From assembly GCF_036014175.1 (NCBI RefSeq), contig NZ_CP107917.1:3162001-3226000 (forward strand): a stretch of 64,000 nt of DNA, read 5' to 3'. The translations under genes were made by a program, and so were the position numbers. This document shows, one piece after another, positions 7,673 through 16,374 of the stretch. The stretch's first letter is position 1, and every line of letters begins with the position of its first letter. Under the pieces are notes generated by a model, which saw only the letters and a program-made list of their open reading frames with translations, searched no databases and was not told the DNA's origin. The stretch is from Streptomyces sp. NBC_00443. GTDB lineage: Bacteria; Actinomycetota; Actinomycetes; Streptomycetales; Streptomycetaceae.

Positions 7673-8446
7673 CTAAGCAGCCAACCCCAGCGCAGCCATC
7701 CGCTTGGTGTGCGCCTCGGTGATCCGCGAGAACATCTTCCCGACCTCGGCAAGATCGAACCCGTCCGCGACCCCGCCCACGAGCATCGTGGACAGCGCAT
7801 CCCGGTCGGCGACGACCCGCTGGGACTGCGACAGGGCCTCCCCCATCAAACGCCGGGCCCACAACGCGAGCCGTCCACCCACACGCGGATCCGCGTCGAT
7901 GGCGGCCCGCACCTTCTCCACGGCGAACGACGCGTGCCCGGTGTCGTCGAGCACGGCCAGCACCAGCCCCCGCGAGTCCGAGTCGAGCCGCGCGGCGACC
8001 TCCCGGTAGAAGTCACTGGCGATCGAGTCACCGACGTACGCCTTGACCAGCCCCTCCAGCCAGTCCGAGGGCGCCGTCTGCTTGTGGAATCCGTCCAGCG
8101 CGGCGACGAACGGCTCCATCGCCTGCGTGGGCTCGGCGCCGATCTCGGTGAGCCGGTCCCGCAGCTTCTCGTAGTGGTGGAACTCGGCCGACGCCATCTT
8201 GGCCAGCTCCGCCTTGTCCCCCAGCGTCGGTGCCAGCTTGGCGTCCTCCGCCAGCCGCTCGAACGCCGCCAGCTCCCCGTAGGCCAGCGCGCCGAGCAGG
8301 TCCACGACGGCGGCCCGGTACTGCGGATCGGCGGAGGCCTGCGCCCAGTCCTGGGCGGCGACCCCGGTGTGTGCGACGGTGCCGCCGGTCTCGACGGCGG
8401 AGTCAGCGGTGTCGGAGGCGTCGGGCGTGTTGTCAGGCGTCGTCAT
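7673..8446 (-). CDS. Ferritin-like fold protein, MiaE_2 (tRNA hydroxylase-like) family
   Basis: The 257-residue protein resembles the ferritin-like MiaE_2 family, related to the di-iron tRNA hydroxylase MiaE. Candidate iron ligands lie in helices such as YGELAAFERLAEDAK, MASAEFHHYEKLRDR and LDDTGHASFAVEKVRA. The E..H pattern of EFHHYEKL is typical. ATG 8446 is chosen because a TATTGT box (8454-8459) ends 7 nt upstream, giving a leaderless mRNA. A GTG three codons earlier with a GGAGAG site is the alternative. The actual substrate in Streptomyces is not established, so tRNA hydroxylation is only an analogy. Confidence 0.75.
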   Translation of the reverse strand: MTTPDNTPDASDTADSAVETGGTVAHTGVAAQDWAQASADPQYRAAVVDLLGALAYGELAAFERLAEDAKLAPTLGDKAELAKMASAEFHHYEKLRDRLTEIGAEPTQAMEPFVAALDGFHKQTAPSDWLEGLVKAYVGDSIASDFYREVAARLDSDSRGLVLAVLDDTGHASFAVEKVRAAIDADPRVGGRLALWARRLMGEALSQSQRVVADRDALSTMLVGGVADGFDLAEVGKMFSRITEAHTKRMAALGLAA

Positions 8447-8834
8447 GAAGCGCACAATAGCCCGCTCTCCATGTCACGGAAGTCCCTGGTCAATCACTGT
8501 GACGCCGACTACGTGACCAATTCGGCCATCGCATGTGCGCGTTTCCGGGGTATGGTGGTAATGCGCCCGCTGAGTACCCTGATGTATTCGACGGGCCGCA
8601 CGTTATGAGGATGCCCGGTCGGTGGCCCGATCGGCTCCGACCCGACAGCCCTCCCCGGCCGTACGGCACAGATGCGTACGACGACCGGAGGGACACCCTC
8701 AGCGGTACGAGCGCTAGAGCGTCGGCAGTGGTCCCGTGTCCTACGGCCAATCCGTATGGCAGCCGACGTCCCCGGCACGGTCCGTCAAGACCCCCGCGCT
8801 CGCCTCGCACCGCGTACACAGAAGAGGCAGCACC
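8447..8834. other. Upstream region of the RNA helicase; no gene seen
   Basis: This 388-bp stretch carries the leaderless promoter of the MiaE-like gene at its left end. A TATGGT box near 8551 could start a transcript with a roughly 280-nt untranslated leader for the helicase. Long regulated leaders are known for cold-shock DEAD-box helicases. A frame open from 8533 to 8838 has weak coding character and no ribosome site and is not called. Confidence 0.5.
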
Positions 8835-11459
8835 CTGACTACGACTTTCCGAGAGCTCGGAATCCTTCCCGAGACCGCCGAGGCCCTTGAGGCCGTCGGC
8901 ATCGTCAACCCCTTCCCCATCCAGGAGATGACCCTCCCCGTCGCCCTCTCGGGCACGGACGTCATCGGCCAGGCCAAGACCGGCACCGGCAAGACGCTGG
9001 GCTTCGGCCTCCCGCTCCTCGAGCGCGTCACCGTACCCGCCGACGTGGAGGCCGGGCGCGCCAAGCCCGACGCCCTCACCGACGCCCCGCAGGCGCTCGT
9101 CGTCGTCCCCACCCGCGAGCTGTGCACGCAGGTCACCAACGACCTGCTCACCGCGGGCAAGGTGCGTAACGTCCGCGTCCTCGCGATCTACGGCGGCCGG
9201 GCCTACGAGCCCCAGGTCGAGGCCCTGAAGAAGGGCGTCGACGTGATCGTCGGCACCCCGGGCCGACTGCTGGACCTCGCGGGCCAGAAGAAGCTCAACC
9301 TCAAGCACATCAAGGCGCTCGTCCTCGACGAGGCCGACGAGATGCTCGACCTGGGCTTCCTGCCCGACGTCGAGAAGATCATCAACATGCTGCCGGCCAG
9401 GCGCCAGACCATGCTGTTCTCGGCGACCATGCCGGGCGCGGTCATCGGCCTCGCGCGCCGTTACATGTCGCAGCCCACCCACATCCGCGCCACCGCGCCG
9501 GACGACGCGGGCGCCACTGTCGCGAACACCTCGCAGCACGTGTACCGCGCGCACAACATGGACAAGCCCGAGATGGTCGCGCGCATACTGCAGGCCGACG
9601 GCCGGGGACTGGCCATGGTCTTCTGCCGTACGAAGCGCACCGCGGCCGACCTCGCCGACCAGCTCAAGCAGCGCGGCTTCGCGGCCGGCGCAGTCCACGG
9701 CGACCTCGGCCAGGGCGCCCGCGAGCAGGCCCTGCGCGCCTTCCGCAACGGCAAGGTGGACGTCCTCGTCTGCACCGACGTCGCCGCCCGCGGTATCGAC
9801 GTCGAGGGCGTGACGCACGTCATCAACTACCAGTCGCCGGAAGAGGAGAAGACGTACCTGCACCGCATCGGCCGCACCGGCCGCGCGGGCGCCAAGGGCA
9901 TCGCGATCACCCTCGTCGACTGGGACGACATCCCGCGCTGGCAACTGATCAACAAGGCGCTGGAGCTGAACTTCAACGACCCGCCGGAGACGTACTCCAC
10001 GTCCCCGCACCTCTTCGAGGAACTGAGCATCCCCGCGGGCACCAAGGGCGTCCTGCCCCGCTCGGAGCGCACGCGCGCCGGGCTGGAGGCGGAGCAGCTG
10101 GAGGACCTCGGCGAGACCGGCGGACGCGGTGCGCGCGGTCGCGGTGGCCGAGGCGGCCGGGACGAGTCCCGCTCGTCCTCGTCGGACCGTGAGCGCCCGG
10201 CGCGTACGCCGCGTCGCCGCCGCCGCACGCGTGGCGGGGCAACGCTGGACGAGACGTCGGCGCCCGCCGTCGGTTCCGGGACTCCGGAGGAGACCGCCGG
10301 GGCCACCACGGCGGAGTCCGTCACCGAGCCCCGCACCCCGCGCCGCAGGCGCCGCACCCGCAACGGTGCGTCGGCGGAGCAGGCCGTGACGGCCACGTCC
10401 TCGGCCCCCGAGCCCGCGGTCGCCGCGGAGGCGGCCGTCACGACGGCGGAGGGCCCGTCCCTGGACTCCGCCGAGGAGACCCCGGCGAAGTCGCGCCGCC
10501 GTCGGACCCGCAAGTCGGCGGAGCCGAAGGCGACTTCGGCCCAGGCCGCGGAGACGCCGGAAGCGGAGACCACGCAGGTGTCGGAGGCCGTCCAGGCGTC
10601 CGAGCCCGCTGCGGCTCCCGCGTCCGACCAGGTCGCGGTGGCCGACGAGGCCCCCGCCACCAAGCCGCGCCGCCGCACGCGTAAGGCGACGGCACCGGCG
10701 GAGACCGCCGTGGACACGGCCGAGGGCGCCACCGAGGCCGCGCCTCAGACCCCGGAGGCGACGGAGACCAAGCCGCGCCGCCGGACCCGTAAGGCAACGA
10801 CTGCGGCCGAAGCCGTCGTCGACACCGCCGAGGCCACCGAGGACAAGCCCAAGGCACGTCGCACCCGCAAGACCGCGGCGTCGGCCGTCCCGGCCGCCGA
10901 GATCCCGGCTCAGACCGCCCAGGAGCCGGAGGTCGCCGAGGCCAAGCCGCGGCGCACCCGCAAGACGGCCGCCGCCGCGGAGGCTGCCGTCGACACGGCC
11001 GAGGCCGTCGAGGCCAAGCCCAAGGTGCGCCGCACGCGCAAGGCCACTGCCACCGCCGAGGCCGCCGTGGACACGGCCGAGGGCACGGAGGCGAAGCCGC
11101 GTCGTACGCGCAAGGCTGCCGCGACCGTCACCGAGCCGGAAGCCGCCGAGGCCAAGCCCCGCCGGACCCGCAAGGCGACTGCCGCTGCCGAGGCTGCCGT
11201 CGACACGGCCGAGGCCGCCGAGGCCAAGCCCAAGGTGCGCCGCACCCGCAAGACCGCGGCGGCCGCCGAGATCCCGGCCCAGGCCACGCAGGAGCCGACG
11301 GCCACTGCGGAGCCGAAGGCCACCGAGGCGCCCGCGCCGCGTCGCCGTACCGGCAAGGCGGCGGCGACCGCGGAGGCCGCCGACGGCGCGGCCGAGGCCA
11401 AGCCCAAGGTGCGCCGTGCCCGCAAGGCCACGGCCGCCACGGAGCCCGCGGAGAGCTGA
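8835..11459 (+). CDS. ATP-dependent DEAD-box RNA helicase with long repetitive basic tail
   Basis: The 874-residue protein carries all core helicase motifs. The Q-motif region is NPFPIQEMTLP; motif I is AKTGTGKT (about 47-54); DEAD lies at about 165-168; SAT is in LFSATMPG; motif VI is HRIGRTGRAG. After about residue 430 comes an RGG-like patch (RGARGRGGRGGRDE) and then over 400 residues of Ala/Thr/Glu/Lys sequence, in which basic units of the type AKPRRTRKATA alternate with AAVDTAEA. Such tails usually bind RNA. The start is placed at CTG 8835 because the conserved family N-terminus TTTFRELGILPETAEAL begins there and an AGAAGAGG site precedes it; this rare start is an inference. It probably remodels structured RNA in ribosome assembly, decay or cold adaptation. 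A DeaD-like gene lies at the matching place in M. tuberculosis. Confidence 0.92.
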   Translation: MTTTFRELGILPETAEALEAVGIVNPFPIQEMTLPVALSGTDVIGQAKTGTGKTLGFGLPLLERVTVPADVEAGRAKPDALTDAPQALVVVPTRELCTQVTNDLLTAGKVRNVRVLAIYGGRAYEPQVEALKKGVDVIVGTPGRLLDLAGQKKLNLKHIKALVLDEADEMLDLGFLPDVEKIINMLPARRQTMLFSATMPGAVIGLARRYMSQPTHIRATAPDDAGATVANTSQHVYRAHNMDKPEMVARILQADGRGLAMVFCRTKRTAADLADQLKQRGFAAGAVHGDLGQGAREQALRAFRNGKVDVLVCTDVAARGIDVEGVTHVINYQSPEEEKTYLHRIGRTGRAGAKGIAITLVDWDDIPRWQLINKALELNFNDPPETYSTSPHLFEELSIPAGTKGVLPRSERTRAGLEAEQLEDLGETGGRGARGRGGRGGRDESRSSSSDRERPARTPRRRRRTRGGATLDETSAPAVGSGTPEETAGATTAESVTEPRTPRRRRRTRNGASAEQAVTATSSAPEPAVAAEAAVTTAEGPSLDSAEETPAKSRRRRTRKSAEPKATSAQAAETPEAETTQVSEAVQASEPAAAPASDQVAVADEAPATKPRRRTRKATAPAETAVDTAEGATEAAPQTPEATETKPRRRTRKATTAAEAVVDTAEATEDKPKARRTRKTAASAVPAAEIPAQTAQEPEVAEAKPRRTRKTAAAAEAAVDTAEAVEAKPKVRRTRKATATAEAAVDTAEGTEAKPRRTRKAAATVTEPEAAEAKPRRTRKATAAAEAAVDTAEAAEAKPKVRRTRKTAAAAEIPAQATQEPTATAEPKATEAPAPRRRTGKAAATAEAADGAAEAKPKVRRARKATAATEPAES

Positions 11460-11468
11460 TCTCCCGTA

Positions 11469-11507
11469 CGACGGCCCGGCCCCGCCTCGCGCGGGGCCGG
11501 GCCGTCG
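11469..11507. terminator. Hairpin terminator after the RNA helicase
   Basis: A 17-bp perfect stem (arm ending ACGGCCCGGCCCCGC) closes on the loop CTCGC, 9 bp after the helicase stop codon. A short run of T and C follows. Confidence 0.85.
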
Positions 11508-11561
11508 GCTTTCCCGGACCGACCCATGGGGGTCCTACGGTCCACCCGCTACCCTCCCCCC

Positions 11562-12455
11562 GTGACCACCCAACCCGCCTTCACGCCGCCCCCGAACGCC
11601 CGCGCCTACCCCCTCCACACCTCCCGCGGCACCTTCGCCGTCGTCGACTCCCCCGCCGCTCCCGGCGTCGAGGTCCGAGGTGTCGCCCTGCTGCTTCCCG
11701 GGTTCACGGGCAGCAAGGAGGACTTCACGCTCATGCACGAGCCGCTCGCGGCGCGCGGCTACCGTACGATCGCGGTCGACGGGCGGGGACAGCACGAGTC
11801 GGACGGTCCGGAGCGCGACGAAGCGCCGTACGCGCGAGGCGAGTTGGCCCGGGACGTCCTCGCCCAGGCGGCGGCCCTCGGCACTCTCGACGCCCCTCTG
11901 CATCTCTTCGGCCACTCCCTCGGCGGCCAGATCGCCCGCGCGGCCCTCCTCCTCGACCACACCCCGTTCAGCTCCCTCACCCTCATGGCGTCGGGCCCCG
12001 CCCGGATCTCCGACTCCCAGCAGCAGCGCGTGAAGCTGCTGCGGGACGCGCTCGCGGTGATGACCATGGCCGAGACCTGGGAGGCGATCCTCGCGATGGG
12101 GCCGCCCGAGGAGGTCGGCGGGCCGGCGCGCGGCATCGGCGGCCCGGACCTGCTGCGTCGCCGTTGGCTCGGCACGAAGCCCGCTCAACTCCTCGCCACG
12201 GGGCGCCAGTTGACCACGGAGCCGGATCGCGTGGACGAACTCGCGGCCCTCCCGCTCCCGTTCCACGTCCTGTCGGGCGCGAGCGACGACACCTGGCCGG
12301 TCGCGCTTCTCGACGACATGGCCGCGCGGCTGAACGCCCGTCGCACCGTCATCCCCGGCGCCGAGCACTCCCCCAACGCCGACCAGCCCCTGCGCACCGC
12401 CGAGGCCGTCGCCGACTTCTGGGACACCGTCGACGGGGCCGGCACCCAGGTCTAG
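11562..12455 (+). CDS. Alpha/beta hydrolase
   Basis: The 297-residue alpha/beta hydrolase has the oxyanion region LLPGFTGSKED, the strand-turn motif AVDGRGQHES, the nucleophile elbow GHSLGG, and a C-terminal His in GAEHSPN. GTG 11562 is preceded by TACCCT (11550-11555) with a 6-nt gap and no ribosome site, the pattern of a leaderless transcript. It is convergent with the NYN-domain gene, with only 12 bp between stops. It is related to monoacylglycerol-lipase-like and proline-iminopeptidase-like enzymes, but the substrate is unknown. Confidence 0.88.
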   Translation: MTTQPAFTPPPNARAYPLHTSRGTFAVVDSPAAPGVEVRGVALLLPGFTGSKEDFTLMHEPLAARGYRTIAVDGRGQHESDGPERDEAPYARGELARDVLAQAAALGTLDAPLHLFGHSLGGQIARAALLLDHTPFSSLTLMASGPARISDSQQQRVKLLRDALAVMTMAETWEAILAMGPPEEVGGPARGIGGPDLLRRRWLGTKPAQLLATGRQLTTEPDRVDELAALPLPFHVLSGASDDTWPVALLDDMAARLNARRTVIPGAEHSPNADQPLRTAEAVADFWDTVDGAGTQV

Positions 12456-12467
12456 TACGCGCCTGGT

Positions 12468-13361
12468 CTAGTACTGCGCCTGCAGGTGCTCCCAGAAGCC
12501 GTCCCGCAGCGCCCGCCGCAGATCCGCCTGTCCGCGCAGGGAGTACTGCAGCAGCCCCTCGGCCTCCACCAGCAGATCCTGGTCGACGGAGCCTGGCAGA
12601 TACGGGTGCCCGGGCAGCAGCTCCACGAGCGACTCCCGCCCCCGCGCCGCGAGCCACTTCGCCGCGATCTGGGCGCCGACGAACCGGACGTCCTCCCGGG
12701 TCGGCCGGGCTCCCGCCGCCTCGTATGCGGCGGCCGTGCGCCGGGAGACGTACGGCTTGAAGAAGTCGAGGTCGAGGGTGCGCTGACTGTCGACCTCCCA
12801 GAGCAGGGGCTCGGCCTGGTTGCGGCCTTCCGGCGCCTCGATGCCCCACAGGTGCACCCGCGCGCCGTACCCCTGCGCGGCCTCGACCGCCGACACCAGG
12901 TCCTCGTCCCCGCCGAGCAGGGCCGCGTCGCTGATGGCGCGATGCCTGGCCAGGGACTCCAGGTCGGTCCTGATCAGTGAGTCGACGCCCTTTTGCTGGT
13001 TGTTGGCGTTGAGGTTCCCCAGCCGCACCTTCACGTCGGGAAGCTCGGCGATCGACTGCTGTTCCGCCGTGTGGATGCGGCGCCGGGCGCCGTCGTACCA
13101 GTAGACCCGCAGCAGCCTGCTGTCCGCGAAGATCGTGCGCGCCCGGTCGATGAGCGCCTCGATCAGCCCCTCGGCGTCCAGATCGAAGGCTCTGCGGTCC
13201 TCCGTCCCGGCGACCAGCCGTCCGGCGGCCGCGTAGAGATAGCCCGCGTCGACGAAGATCGCATGGGTCGAGGGCGTCTTCGCCACCTCGGCGAGCATGC
13301 GTTGCAGCAGCTCGTTGGTGTGGTCGATGCGAGCGCCGAGCGCCGCGAGGTCGTCGTTCAT
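12468..13361 (-). CDS. NYN (PIN-like) domain ribonuclease-like protein
   Basis: The 297-residue protein has an N-terminal NYN/LabA-type PIN-fold domain. The predicted metal-binding aspartates lie in HAIFVDAGYLYAAAG (about 32-46) and in ISDAALLGGDEDLVSAVEAA, the signature of this nuclease superfamily. A QKGVDSLIRTDL motif lies between. The rest (about 180-297) is a helical C-terminal extension of unknown role. ATG 13361 (MNDDLAALG) is taken as start; an in-frame ATG 9 bp upstream is possible. It likely acts on RNA in the cytoplasm, but its target is unknown. Confidence 0.82.
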   Translation of the reverse strand: MNDDLAALGARIDHTNELLQRMLAEVAKTPSTHAIFVDAGYLYAAAGRLVAGTEDRRAFDLDAEGLIEALIDRARTIFADSRLLRVYWYDGARRRIHTAEQQSIAELPDVKVRLGNLNANNQQKGVDSLIRTDLESLARHRAISDAALLGGDEDLVSAVEAAQGYGARVHLWGIEAPEGRNQAEPLLWEVDSQRTLDLDFFKPYVSRRTAAAYEAAGARPTREDVRFVGAQIAAKWLAARGRESLVELLPGHPYLPGSVDQDLLVEAEGLLQYSLRGQADLRRALRDGFWEHLQAQY

Positions 13362-13567
13362 TGCCACCATTGTCCCGGCGGTCACGCTGCGAACACAACC
13401 GGTCCCGGTCGGTCTCACCTTGATCACCGACCGGCCGTTTACCGGTCAGTATTTAGACACTGAAAAAATTTCCTTAGCGTAGGGAATGTTTGCCACCCGA
13501 AGCAGGTTGTTACCCGTGTGACCAAGTAGTTCTCCTCAGGAGGATGACCAGACGAAGGGAGAAGCCC

Positions 13568-13720
13568 TTGCGCTTCGAAATCATGCGACTCGACGAGCTG
13601 GACGGCACGCCCGTGGACAGCACCGTCGTGGACGCCGCCTCCGTCAACCGGATCGTTCAGCAGGCCGCAGCAATCGGCCAGCGGCTCTGGATCCGACCGG
13701 CCGAGACCACGGCCTCGTAA
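13568..13720 (+). CDS. Conserved small Streptomyces protein (50 residues)
   Basis: The TTG at 13568, just behind GAAGGGAGAAG, opens a 50-residue ORF: MRFEIMRLDELDG, then VDSTVVDAASVNRIVQQAAA and IGQRLWIRPAETTAS. The strong ribosome site and G/C-ending codons support it, and I recognise near-identical small proteins from other Streptomyces. It has no known domain. A bidirectional hairpin terminator follows within 30 bp. Confidence 0.85.
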   Translation: MRFEIMRLDELDGTPVDSTVVDAASVNRIVQQAAAIGQRLWIRPAETTAS

Positions 13721-13745
13721 CAGGCGCGGATCACCGCAGCAGCTT

Positions 13746-13785
13746 CGAAGCCCCCGTACGGCACTGACGCCGTACGGGGGCTTCG
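13746..13785. terminator. Bidirectional hairpin terminator
   Basis: A 17-bp perfect stem (CGAAGCCCCCGTACGGC and its complement) with loop ACTGAC lies between the small + strand gene and the convergent MarC gene, so it can stop transcription from both sides. Confidence 0.87.
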
Positions 13786-13813
13786 CGCATCCGGGCCTTC
13801 GCCCCCACGGGGC

Positions 13814-14419
13814 TCAGCCGCCCTCGATCACCTGGGTGACGCCGTTGATGATCTGCTGCACCGCGATCGCCGACAGCATCATGCCCGCGAGCCGCGTCAC
13901 CAGGACCACGCCGCCGTCCTTGATGACCCGGATGATCAGCAGCGAGTACCGCATCACTAGCCACAGCACGACGTGAATGGCGAGGATCGCCGTCCACACC
14001 GACGCCTGCATGGCGACGCTGTCGGCCTTCTGCACGGCGAGGATGACCGACACGATCGCACCGGGCCCGGCGAGCAGCGGCATGCCCAGCGGGACCAGGG
14101 CGACGTTCACGTCCTTGGTCTGCTTGGGCTCGTCCGTCTTGCCGGTGAGCAGGTCGAGCGCGATCAGCAGGAGCAGCAGCCCGCCCGCGATCATCAGCGC
14201 GGGGACGGAGACGTGCAGGTAGTTGAGGATCTGATGGCCGAGGAGCCCGAAGACCGTGATCACACCGCCGGCCACACAGACGGCCTGGAAGGCCATCCGC
14301 TTCTGCACCTTGGCCGGCCGGCCGGAGGTGAGCGCGAGGAAGATCGGGGTGATCCCGGGGGGATCCATGATGACGAAGAGGGTCAGGAAGAGGGAGCCGA
14401 AGACGGCGAGGTCGAACAT
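13814..14419 (-). CDS. MarC family integral membrane protein
   Basis: The 201-residue MarC-family protein (MFDLAVFGSLFLTLFVIMDP) is predicted to have six membrane helices. The family hallmark DPPGITPIFLALTSG follows the first helix, and LLAGPGAIVSVI and LTRLAGMMLSAIAVQ-type segments lie further on. MarC proteins were once linked to multiple antibiotic resistance, but their transport activity is unproven. ATG 14419 is preceded by an AAGG ribosome site; the long in-frame extension to 14596 is not coding. It follows the PHP phosphoesterase gene by 77 bp on the same strand and is probably co-transcribed with it. Confidence 0.9.
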   Translation of the reverse strand: MFDLAVFGSLFLTLFVIMDPPGITPIFLALTSGRPAKVQKRMAFQAVCVAGGVITVFGLLGHQILNYLHVSVPALMIAGGLLLLLIALDLLTGKTDEPKQTKDVNVALVPLGMPLLAGPGAIVSVILAVQKADSVAMQASVWTAILAIHVVLWLVMRYSLLIIRVIKDGGVVLVTRLAGMMLSAIAVQQIINGVTQVIEGG

Positions 14420-14496
14420 GAGTGCCTTGCAGAGAAACGAAACGAACGGGACGCGGGCATGGGGGTGTGACGGGTGAAGCGGTGACGGGGTGAGCC

Positions 14497-15354
14497 TCAG
14501 GCCCCGCCGGCCCCCGGCACGGGAAACGCCCCCGTGGCCCGCCGTGTGATCTCGCCGTACACCTCGGGGTCCGTCGTGTACTCGCCGAGCACGCACGTCT
14601 TGCGGCTGCCGTGGTAGTCGCTGGAGCCGGTCGTCAGCAGCCCGAGCTCCTTGGCGAGACCGCGCAGCCGCGCCCGCGTGTCGGGGTCGTGGTCCATGTG
14701 GTCGACCTCGACGCCGTCGAGCCCGGCCGCGGCCAGCTCCGCGATGGCGGACTCCGGCACCGTGCGGCCCCGCTTGCTCGCGGCGGGGTGCGCGAAGACA
14801 GCGACACCGCCCGCGGCCTTGATCAGCCGGATCGCCTCGAACGGGTCGGTCTCGTGCTTCTCCACGAAGGCCCGGCCGCCGTCGGCCAGCCAGTCCTCGG
14901 TGAAGGCGTCGCCCACGGTCGGGACGACTCCGAGCTCGACCAGCGCGGAGGCGACGTGCGGCCGCCCGACCGAGCCCTCACCGGCGATCCGCAGCACCTG
15001 CTCCCAGGTGACGGGCGCGCCCAGCTCGTTGAGCTTGGCGACCATGCCCTGGGCCCGGGGTACCCGGTCGTCGCGCACCAGCTCCCGCTCGGCGAGCAGC
15101 GCCGGCTCCTCGGGGTCGAAGAGGTAGGCCAGCATGTGCATGCTGATCCCGTCGATACGGCAGGACAGCTCGGCACCGGTGACGAGGGTGAGCCCCTCCG
15201 GCAGCGCGGCGATGGCCCCGGCGTATCCGCGAGTGGTGTCGTGGTCGGTGAGCGCCACGACGTCCAGTCCGGCCGCGGCGGCGCCCAGCACCAGCTCGGC
15301 GGGGGTGTCCGTGCCGTCGGAAGCGGTGGAGTGGGTGTGCAGATCGATGCGCAC
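14497..15354 (-). CDS. PHP domain metal-dependent phosphoesterase
   Basis: The 285-residue PHP-domain protein starts at GTG 15354 behind GGAG, giving MRIDLHTHSTASDGT. Metal ligands of the PHP fold are visible: HTHS near the N-terminus, ALTDHDTT (about 36-43), GAELSC, VAVFAHPAA and GSSDYHGS near the C-terminus. Relatives include bacterial 3',5'-nucleotide bisphosphate and oligonucleotide phosphatases (TrpH/RnaAM group), so turnover of a phosphate ester or short RNA ends in the cytoplasm is likely. It is upstream of marC in an apparent operon. Confidence 0.88.
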   Translation of the reverse strand: MRIDLHTHSTASDGTDTPAELVLGAAAAGLDVVALTDHDTTRGYAGAIAALPEGLTLVTGAELSCRIDGISMHMLAYLFDPEEPALLAERELVRDDRVPRAQGMVAKLNELGAPVTWEQVLRIAGEGSVGRPHVASALVELGVVPTVGDAFTEDWLADGGRAFVEKHETDPFEAIRLIKAAGGVAVFAHPAASKRGRTVPESAIAELAAAGLDGVEVDHMDHDPDTRARLRGLAKELGLLTTGSSDYHGSRKTCVLGEYTTDPEVYGEITRRATGAFPVPGAGGA

Positions 15355-15440
15355 GACGCGGACTCCAGTCGGGGGGACGATACGGAAGGGGCCGCTCAAG
15401 GATAACCAGATTTTCAACGACCCTTGTCACACCCGCACGG

Positions 15441-15525
15441 CCCGAGCGCCCCCTACGGGCAGCGCCCTGAAGGGGCGCGGGGAACTGCGCGATCAACCAC
15501 AAATCACCCGCAGCCGCAGACCACC
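15441..15525. repeat. Dispersed Streptomyces intergenic repeat (GGGGCGCGGGGAACTGCGCG type)
   Basis: The sequence around GGGGCGCGGGGAACTGCGCG followed by ATCAACCACAA and CCGCAGCCG belongs to a repeat family that I recognise from many Streptomyces intergenic regions. The complementary strand matches, in part, the elements at 32831-32911 and 42611-42672 in this window. It lies upstream of the PHP gene and downstream of the DUF6758 gene. Confidence 0.6.
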
Positions 15526-15574
15526 CTCGACCACCCGTGCTCTTGGGCGCACTACGGCCCGACCCAGCGGAGCG

Positions 15575-16216
15575 CTACGGCTCAAGCAAGCGCGGCGACA
15601 ACGCCCCGCAGGGCACCAGCTCCACCTCGGCCCCCGCATCCCGCAGATCCGTCAGCACCAGCTCGTCGTACATGAGCAGCCCCGACTGCTCGGGCCACAC
15701 GACCGCCCACAGCCACATCCCGAGCGCCTCACCGGCGAAGACGGCACGGTCGTCGGGGGCGCCGGAGACATGCCACAGCGGGGTCGGGCGGCCGGCGGCG
15801 AGCACCTTGGCCTGGGGCGGCTTCTCGACGTTCATGTACGGCCCCGGGTCCGGACCGTCGATGCCCGCGTAGCGCGCGCCGAGGCCGACACCTAGTTCCT
15901 CGGCGACCAGGATCAGCTCACCCATGCCGCCCAGCGGACCGGGTCCGGAGCAGGCCACGGCGGTCGCACGGCCGCCACTGCGGTCGTCGCCCGCGCTGGC
16001 GACGCCTGCGAACAGCCAGCCGATCGGCAGCGGCCACGGCATCCACACCGGCACATGCGTGCGATGCACGACCACACCGAGGGCCTCGACGCTGGGCGGG
16101 ATCACGGGCTGCACCGGGTGCACGGTGCCATGCACATCGCACTGCCAGGTGTCGGCGAAGAGTCCGGGAGCCCTGACCCGGCCACCACACTTCGGGCAAC
16201 TGGGTTCGCCCCTCAT
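15575..16216 (-). CDS. DUF6758-like protein with N-terminal zinc-ribbon motif
   Basis: The 213-residue protein begins with MRGEPSCPKCGGRV and a further Cys in WQCDVHG, suggesting a small treble-clef or zinc-ribbon knuckle. The body is a conserved Streptomyces sequence of unknown function (PPSVEALGVVVHRTHVP, WPLPIGWLFAGV, GPYMNVEKPPQAKVLA). I associate it with DUF6758 but from memory only. No catalytic motif or true membrane helix is evident. It stands alone, divergent from the MFS transporter gene. Confidence 0.7.
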   Translation of the reverse strand: MRGEPSCPKCGGRVRAPGLFADTWQCDVHGTVHPVQPVIPPSVEALGVVVHRTHVPVWMPWPLPIGWLFAGVASAGDDRSGGRATAVACSGPGPLGGMGELILVAEELGVGLGARYAGIDGPDPGPYMNVEKPPQAKVLAAGRPTPLWHVSGAPDDRAVFAGEALGMWLWAVVWPEQSGLLMYDELVLTDLRDAGAEVELVPCGALSPRLLEP

Positions 16217-16304
16217 AGGCCCCCACGGTCCTACCCCTTCTGCGTCACGTCAAGGACGATCACCCGTCCGGGCGGAACCCGTGCCGACCGAATATAGATG
16301 TAGC

Positions 16305-16332
16305 TTGCATTAATTAGCCTAGCTAACATACT
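16305..16332 (+). promoter_or_regulatory. Promoter and operator of the MFS transporter gene
   Basis: A TTGCAT box (16305-16310) and a CATACT box (16327-16332) are 16 bp apart. Between them lies the perfect inverted repeat TTAGC-CTA-GCTAA (16314-16326). A repressor bound there would cover the promoter spacer. The regulator is not adjacent and is unidentified. Similarity to an iron box was weighed and found weak. Confidence 0.55.
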
Positions 16333-16374
16333 CTGTGCATCGGCCACCTACCTCAGTCCGGATTGGAGAACGCA

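Noticed and set aside
8533..8838. Small + strand ORF upstream of the RNA helicase
   Set aside because: No ribosome site, Pro/Arg-rich composition and poor codon bias; more likely untranslated leader.
16305..16330. Iron box (DmdR/IdeR type) upstream of the MFS gene
   Set aside because: Aligned by eye, only about 11 of 19 positions match the consensus; the 5-3-5 inverted repeat explains the pattern better.
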